The notes beneath the pieces were generated by a model that had not been told where the DNA came from, did no database searches, and was given only the letters and a program-made list of their open reading frames with translations. A DNA stretch of 9,680 nucleotides, taken from the NCBI GenBank assembly GCA_946614685.1, contig CAMOHF010000020.1:1-9680 (forward strand), in the 5' to 3' direction. Both the position numbers and the translations under genes were made by a program. Shown in pieces: positions 6,026 to 9,680 of the stretch (position 1 is the first letter of the stretch; each line of letters begins with the position of its first letter). The DNA is from an uncultured Clostridia bacterium (GTDB taxonomy: Bacteria; Bacillota; Clostridia; Lachnospirales; Lachnospiraceae).

Positions 6026-7295
6026 CGAGAGCAAAAAAGAAAGATATGCGAAGGTCTTTGTGCCGCTTGCCTTTTTGCTGCTTCTCGCGCTTGCGCTTGT
6101 CTACTTAAACAGTGTGCGCGTGCGGAGCGCAGTGGGAAAGGTTACGCGTAATACGGATACTATGCTTGCGGGATACCTGATGGAACATCACCCGGAGATA
6201 CCGCCGGAAACCGTTTTGGACGTCATCAACAACAGAGACGGGAATAAGAATGCGTCAAAGGAAGAGGCAGAACTGCTTCAAAGGGAAGGAGAGGAATTCC
6301 TTCAAACCTACGGTTACGACGCAAACTATGAATCCCGAAGCGTTGCACGCATCATACGAAACGGCCATATTGTCGACCTTTTGATCCTTGCCGCAGCCTG
6401 TCTGCTTGCTACCTTGATCTTTGTTCTGCGGGATCGAAGACGCAGGGAGGAGATTGATCGGGCAACGGGATACTTAAGAAAACTAAACGACGGCTCCTAT
6501 GATCTGATGCTCTCCGACAATACGGAGGAAGAACTGTCGCGCCTTAAAAATGAAATCTACCGTACCACCGTGATCCTTCGGGAAATCGCCGAGGAAAAAA
6601 CAAAGGAGTCGAAGCGCCTGTCACAGTCGATGGAAGATATATCCCATCAGCTGCGCACTCCGCTTGCGTCCATGAGTATCATGATCGACAATATCTGTGA
6701 CGATCCGGAGATGCCTGCGGATATCAGAAATGAATTCTTAAAGGACATTCTGGACCAGGTGGGATGGATGTCGGAACTTGTGAATTCCCTCCTGACCCTT
6801 GCCAAGTTTGACGCAGGGGCCGTGGTGATGAAACGCGAGCCGGTTGATGTAAGTATGCTCCTTGATGAAGCGGTTGACCGACTTGGCATCCTGCTGGATG
6901 TGCGCGATGTGGAAGTGGTCAGGGAAACAAACGAAGAAAAAGAAGGTGCGGCGCCGGTTGTTATAACCGGAGACCGCAAATGGCAGCTCGAAGCAATTTC
7001 CAATATCATCAAAAACTGTGCGGAGCACAGCCCTGCCGGATCAAAGATCCATCTTAAGGTGTCGGACAACAGCATCTATACCTGTATCGAGGTAAGGGAT
7101 GAGGGAGAGGGCATCCTTCCGGAGGACTTGCGGCACATTTTCGAGCGGTTCTATAAGGCGAAGAATTCGAGACCCGAGAGCATCGGCATCGGACTGTCGC
7201 TTGCAAAAAGCATCGTGGAGGCCGGGGACGGTCGGATCACGGTCGAATCCGAGCCCGGATGCGGAAGTACCTTCACCATCAAGTATTACAAATGA
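6018..7295 (+). CDS. Sensor histidine kinase, membrane bound
   Basis: A 425-residue kinase that autophosphorylates and passes phosphate to the regulator encoded just upstream. Order of parts: short basic N-terminus, TM1 (about 13-31), an extracellular sensor segment of about 85 residues (32-116) with no recognisable fold, TM2 (about 118-137), a HAMP-like or coiled linker (138-200), the dimerisation/phosphoacceptor domain with H210 in MEDISHQLRTPLA, and the HATPase_c domain. ATPase motifs are complete: N-box NIIKNCAEHS (N333), G1 DEGEG (361-365), F-box IFERFYK (374-380), G2 GIGLSLAKSI (390-399). The sizeable external loop separates it from Bce-type intramembrane-sensing kinases, which have almost none and sense through their transporter. 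Direct ligand sensing is therefore possible. Its 5' end overlaps the regulator gene by eight bases, and it is the last gene of the operon. No terminator hairpin is seen after it. Confidence 0.94.
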   Translation: MHNESKKERYAKVFVPLAFLLLLALALVYLNSVRVRSAVGKVTRNTDTMLAGYLMEHHPEIPPETVLDVINNRDGNKNASKEEAELLQREGEEFLQTYGYDANYESRSVARIIRNGHIVDLLILAAACLLATLIFVLRDRRRREEIDRATGYLRKLNDGSYDLMLSDNTEEELSRLKNEIYRTTVILREIAEEKTKESKRLSQSMEDISHQLRTPLASMSIMIDNICDDPEMPADIRNEFLKDILDQVGWMSELVNSLLTLAKFDAGAVVMKREPVDVSMLLDEAVDRLGILLDVRDVEVVRETNEEKEGAAPVVITGDRKWQLEAISNIIKNCAEHSPAGSKIHLKVSDNSIYTCIEVRDEGEGILPEDLRHIFERFYKAKNSRPESIGIGLSLAKSIVEAGDGRITVESEPGCGSTFTIKYYK

Positions 7296-7300
7296 CGGAA

Positions 7301-7329
7301 TTGCACCGAACACCGAATACTGCTATACT
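7301..7329 (+). promoter_or_regulatory. Extended -10 promoter directly abutting the next start codon
   Basis: TTGCAC (7301-7306), a 17-base spacer, then TATACT (7324-7329), preceded by TGC, which makes an extended TGn -10 element. The -35 matches three of six bases; the -10 matches five of six plus the extension. Transcription would start about seven bases past the -10, at or within two bases of the A of the ATG at 7336, so the mRNA would have essentially no leader. The promoter sits in the 40-base gap after the kinase stop and separates the glycan block from the two-component operon. Confidence 0.6.
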
Positions 7330-7335
7330 ATACCC

Positions 7336-8247
7336 ATGTGTAAGGTAAATGTATTAATGTCAACTTATAACGGAGCCGAGCATCTTTCGGAGCAGGTTGT
7401 ATCTATTATGGAACAGACGCTTCCCGGAGTGGTGCTTACTGTGCGCGACGATGGATCTGCGGATGCAACCCTCGAAGTTTTAAAACAGCTTGAGGCATTG
7501 TATCCCGGAAGGATCACAGTGATCGCAGGGGAGAATATCGGCTACAGAAAAAGCTTTCTGTCCCTGCTTTCCATGGCTGCGCCTTCCGACTATTATGCCT
7601 ATGCGGATCAGGATGACGTGTGGCTGGCGGAAAAACTGGAGGTTTCCGTCAATGAGCTAAACAGAGACGGGACATGTCTTTACGTTTCCTCCCTTTGGAT
7701 CACGGACGGAGAACTTCATAAAAAGAGCAAGAACACCTTTCCAAATTACAAGCCCGGACTCGGATCCGTGCTGGTGCGGAATCGTTTTCCCGGGTGTGCG
7801 ATGGTCTTTGACGAGCGGGTGCGAAGCCTGGCTTCTAAGTTTCTCGAACAGCATCCGGTACCGGAGGAGATCCCGACGCATGATGCCTTAATCTCAGCGT
7901 GTGCCTGTGTGATCGGCGATACCTATGTGGATAGCCAGCCGCTTCTGTTGCACAGAAGGTTTGCCGGAAGTGTAAGCGGCGGCGGACAGGGCGTGATCAA
8001 GCGGATCAAGGTGGAAGCGAGACAGGTGTTTGGGGAGAAGCATACCAATTACCGTATCGCGAGATTTTTGCTTGACTATGCGGGCGGAAGCATGACCAAG
8101 GCTGATCGGGCGCTGCTTACCGAACTGGTCGGTTATCATAAAAACCGCACCGCAAGGAAACGGCTGCTTTCGGATAAGCGTTTTTCCTCGGGCATGCGTA
8201 TTGCGGATCTGGAGATGAAGTTAAAAGTATGGATGGGAAATTACTGA
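7336..8247 (+). CDS. Family 2 glycosyltransferase (surface glycan)
   Basis: A 303-residue GT2 enzyme. MCKVNVLMSTYNGAEHLSEQ is the typical N-terminus of the bacterial polysaccharide GT2 branch. RDDGS (37-41) is the nucleotide motif, DQDDVW (91-96) the DXD region, NRFPGCAMVFDE (149-160) the conserved middle segment, and HD at 182-183 the probable catalytic-base region. The usual C-terminal YRQHxxNVSG appears as LHRRFAGSVSG (205-215), altered in its first half. The open frame runs upstream into the kinase gene, but homology starts at this ATG. No Shine-Dalgarno sequence precedes it; an extended -10 promoter ends six bases before it, so translation is probably leaderless. It overlaps the next gene by 19 bases. 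It likely adds a sugar, perhaps a deoxyhexose, to a lipid-linked glycan at the cytoplasmic membrane face. Substrates are not determinable. Confidence 0.88.
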   Translation: MCKVNVLMSTYNGAEHLSEQVVSIMEQTLPGVVLTVRDDGSADATLEVLKQLEALYPGRITVIAGENIGYRKSFLSLLSMAAPSDYYAYADQDDVWLAEKLEVSVNELNRDGTCLYVSSLWITDGELHKKSKNTFPNYKPGLGSVLVRNRFPGCAMVFDERVRSLASKFLEQHPVPEEIPTHDALISACACVIGDTYVDSQPLLLHRRFAGSVSGGGQGVIKRIKVEARQVFGEKHTNYRIARFLLDYAGGSMTKADRALLTELVGYHKNRTARKRLLSDKRFSSGMRIADLEMKLKVWMGNY

Positions 8248-9083
8248 TTGCCGCAGGCATCGTTACATACAATCCCGATATGGAGCGTCTTAAGGCTACG
8301 GTGGACCGTATCTCAAAAGAGACGGATCTTTTGCTGATCGCGGACAACGGGTCTGACTCCGTGGAGGAGATCCGAAGGATCTGCAAGGGACGTGCACATT
8401 TGCTGGCGTTTCCCGAAAACAGGGGAATCGCATATGCCCTAAACGCCATTATGAAGGGCGCGAAGGCGAAAGGTGCCGCATGGGTTCTTACGCTGGATGA
8501 TGACTCCGATCTGCCCGACGGTATGATCGAAGCCCTTTTTTCATGCACAAAGGAAGAGAAAGTGGCGATCGTATGTCCGCGCGCTTTTGATGTGAATGCG
8601 GGTGAGGAAGTAAAGGCTGCATTTTATGAGACGAAGGGAGAGATCGCCGAGGTGGATCAGTGCATTACATCCGGCGCTCTTACATCTGTAGAGGCATGGG
8701 AGAGAGTGGGAGGTTACGATGAATACCTTTTTATTGATATGGTTGATTTTGATTTTTGCCATCTTGTGAGAGAGGCAGGGTATCGGATCTTAAAGAATAA
8801 TCGCGTAACACTTCCGCACGCCATCGGCAAGACAGAAGTCCGTCATTTTCTTTTTATGAAGGTGCACGTGATGAATCACAGTGCTATGAGAAAGTATTAT
8901 ATGACCAGGAACAGAATCTACTGTGCCTACAAGCACACGGGAAGGATGGGATTCCGCAATCTCTTCGGAATCATCAAAGCGCTTGTTTTGATCCTTTGCT
9001 ATGAGACGGATAAGCGTGCAAAGATTTCCGCGGTACTCCGGGGACTCAGGGACGGAATTCGCGCACGAAGGAGAGTATTATGA
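8229..9083 (+). CDS. Family 2 glycosyltransferase, rhamnosyltransferase-like
   Basis: A 284-residue GT2 enzyme of the RfbF/WbbL-like group. Visible signatures: GIVTYNPD (10-17), IADNGSDS (37-44), ENRGIAYALN (63-72), LDDDSDLP (89-96, the metal-binding DXD), ITSGALTS (146-153), FIDMVDFDFCHLVREAGY (168-185, matching the D-x-D-W/F-x-x-R motif), LPHAIG (195-200) and RKYYMTRNRI (221-230). Together these are the usual order for rhamnosyltransferases, so L-rhamnose or a similar 6-deoxysugar from a dTDP or other nucleotide donor is likely but not certain. The ATG at 8229 lies inside the end of the previous glycosyltransferase gene (19-base overlap) with only a distant GGAG (8211-8214), so translation is probably coupled. 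Its TGA overlaps the next ATG in an ATGA junction. Confidence 0.88.
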   Translation: MDGKLLIAAGIVTYNPDMERLKATVDRISKETDLLLIADNGSDSVEEIRRICKGRAHLLAFPENRGIAYALNAIMKGAKAKGAAWVLTLDDDSDLPDGMIEALFSCTKEEKVAIVCPRAFDVNAGEEVKAAFYETKGEIAEVDQCITSGALTSVEAWERVGGYDEYLFIDMVDFDFCHLVREAGYRILKNNRVTLPHAIGKTEVRHFLFMKVHVMNHSAMRKYYMTRNRIYCAYKHTGRMGFRNLFGIIKALVLILCYETDKRAKISAVLRGLRDGIRARRRVL

Positions 9084-9680
9084 AGCGGGAAGGACCGGAA
9101 GACAAAAGCAAAATCGCGCAACACGCGATTAAATGGGCAGCAATTCTCGGGCTGCTTTTTTTTGCCTGCGCAAAGAATCGCGATTTTATGCGGGACGCTA
9201 TGCGCTGCGTGAAGGATACGACACCTGCCTGTATCGGAATCATCTTCCTGCTCGGGAACGCATACATCGTCCTGGCAGGACTCATTAACAGCATCATGAC
9301 GAGGACGGGTGATGTACATGTACCTGCGGCGGGCGGTATCTATTGTGAGTATATGTGCGCCTTTTATCGTCTGACCACCCTGGGAAGCGGTGGAGGGATC
9401 GCGCAGGTGTACTACTATCACACCAAGGGGATTCCGGCGAGCCGGGGACTCGGCATGGCTGTCTGCCAGTATACGTTTCACAAGATCGCCATCGGGATCT
9501 ACGGTGTGATCGGTTTCCTTGTGATGCTCTTTATGGAACCTGAGCTGGTGTCCGCCTATCGGTGGTTCCTGCTTGCGGGTATCTTTGTGATCGCGGCGAT
9601 CTGCGCATTTTTGTTTGTGATCATGGTATCAAAGAAATTTTCGGATGTGACCTTCCTGATCGGATATAAGCTTGCGGGAA
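9080..9680 (+). CDS. Flippase-like LPG-synthase-TM (UPF0104) membrane protein, 5' part
   Basis: The first 200 codons of a polytopic membrane protein; the gene continues past the window. Hydrophobic segments lie near residues 18-31, 49-72, 90-112, 134-152 and 162-184. The stretch FYRLTTLGSGGGIAQVYYYH (95-114), continuing KGIPASRGLGMAV, matches the conserved core of the lysylphosphatidylglycerol-synthase transmembrane/UPF0104 family (AglD- and MprF-flippase-like). Members move lipids or lipid-linked sugars across the membrane or assist glycosylation. The ATG at 9080 overlaps the preceding stop as ATGA, with AAGGAG (9068-9073) six bases upstream, so the gene belongs to the glycan block. It may handle the lipid-linked product of the two glycosyltransferases (inference). 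The N-terminal 17 residues are charged and cytoplasmic. The early coding region holds a terminator-like hairpin. Confidence 0.8.
   Translation, partial: MKREGPEDKSKIAQHAIKWAAILGLLFFACAKNRDFMRDAMRCVKDTTPACIGIIFLLGNAYIVLAGLINSIMTRTGDVHVPAAGGIYCEYMCAFYRLTTLGSGGGIAQVYYYHTKGIPASRGLGMAVCQYTFHKIAIGIYGVIGFLVMLFMEPELVSAYRWFLLAGIFVIAAICAFLFVIMVSKKFSDVTFLIGYKLAG
9112..9163 (+). repeat. Tandem hairpins with T8 tract inside the flippase gene
   Basis: AATCGCG (9112-9118) and CGCGATT (9124-9130) form a perfect seven-pair stem over loop CAACA. Six bases further, GCAGC (9137-9141) pairs with GCTGC (9151-9155) over a nine-base loop and is followed by eight T (9156-9163). The second hairpin looks like an intrinsic terminator within codons 20-28. 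A third copy of the first motif, AATCGCGATT, lies at 9176-9185. The T tract encodes Leu-Phe-Phe of the first membrane helix, so codon choice alone may explain it. Confidence 0.4.

Noticed and set aside
6954..6970. CCGGTT-N5-AACCGG inverted repeat in the kinase gene
   Set aside because: A short hairpin inside the ATPase-domain coding region with no T tract or adjacent regulatory target.
7099..7335. Upstream extension of the glycosyltransferase frame into the kinase gene
   Set aside because: The extension is out of frame with the kinase ATPase domain and has no GT homology. Family similarity starts at the ATG at 7336.

Overview
This window looks like chromosome from a Gram-positive member of the Firmicutes, most likely a Clostridia/Lachnospiraceae-type gut or rumen anaerobe. 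I infer this from several things: roughly balanced base composition, strong Shine-Dalgarno sites (AAGGAG, GGAGG, AGGAG), an ABC/FtsX exporter with its own two-component system, surface-glycan glycosyltransferases, and no outer-membrane genes. The species cannot be fixed from the sequence alone. I see no tRNA, rRNA, CRISPR array, insertion sequence or integration site.

Layout. (1) Positions 1-1198, plus strand: the 3' end of a branched-chain aminotransferase gene (ilvE), then one base later a family 2 glycosyltransferase. (2) Positions 1191-1829, minus strand: a PAP2-family membrane phosphatase or phosphotransferase. It converges on the glycosyltransferase with an 8-base overlap of the reading frames. 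A good plus-strand intrinsic terminator for the glycosyltransferase transcript lies antisense inside this gene (1329-1362). (3) Positions 1830-2007: the only sizeable intergenic region. It is a divergent control region with a near-consensus minus-strand promoter for the PAP2 gene, a weaker plus-strand promoter candidate, and a cluster of inverted and direct repeats that could be a response-regulator operator. (4) Positions 2008-7295, plus strand: a compact four-gene module of ABC ATPase, 879-residue FtsX-type permease with two large extracellular domains, OmpR-type response regulator and sensor histidine kinase. (5) Positions 7301-9680, plus strand: a second glycan block with its own promoter. 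It holds two overlapping family 2 glycosyltransferases (the second rhamnosyltransferase-like) and the first 200 codons of a flippase-like (LPG-synthase-TM/UPF0104) membrane protein that runs off the window.

How the parts may work together. The ABC/FtsX plus two-component module resembles cell-envelope stress and antimicrobial-peptide detoxification loci. The kinase would sense an envelope signal, the regulator would act at the repeats in 1875-1958, and the transporter would remove or release a membrane-bound compound. The divergent PAP2 gene may share this control; PAP2 enzymes such as BcrC dephosphorylate lipid carriers and contribute to bacitracin resistance elsewhere. The flanking glycosyltransferases and the flippase-like protein point to assembly of a surface polysaccharide or glycolipid. 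These functional links are inference from layout.

The least expected observations are five. The glycosyltransferase at 7336 has an extended -10 element ending six bases before its ATG, so its mRNA is probably leaderless. The permease has eight cysteines in its first extracellular domain and none in its second. A terminator lies antisense inside the PAP2 gene. A terminator-like hairpin with an eight-T tract sits inside the start of the flippase gene. The PAP2/ABC intergenic region is rich in repeats. I do not see a clearly new biological system.
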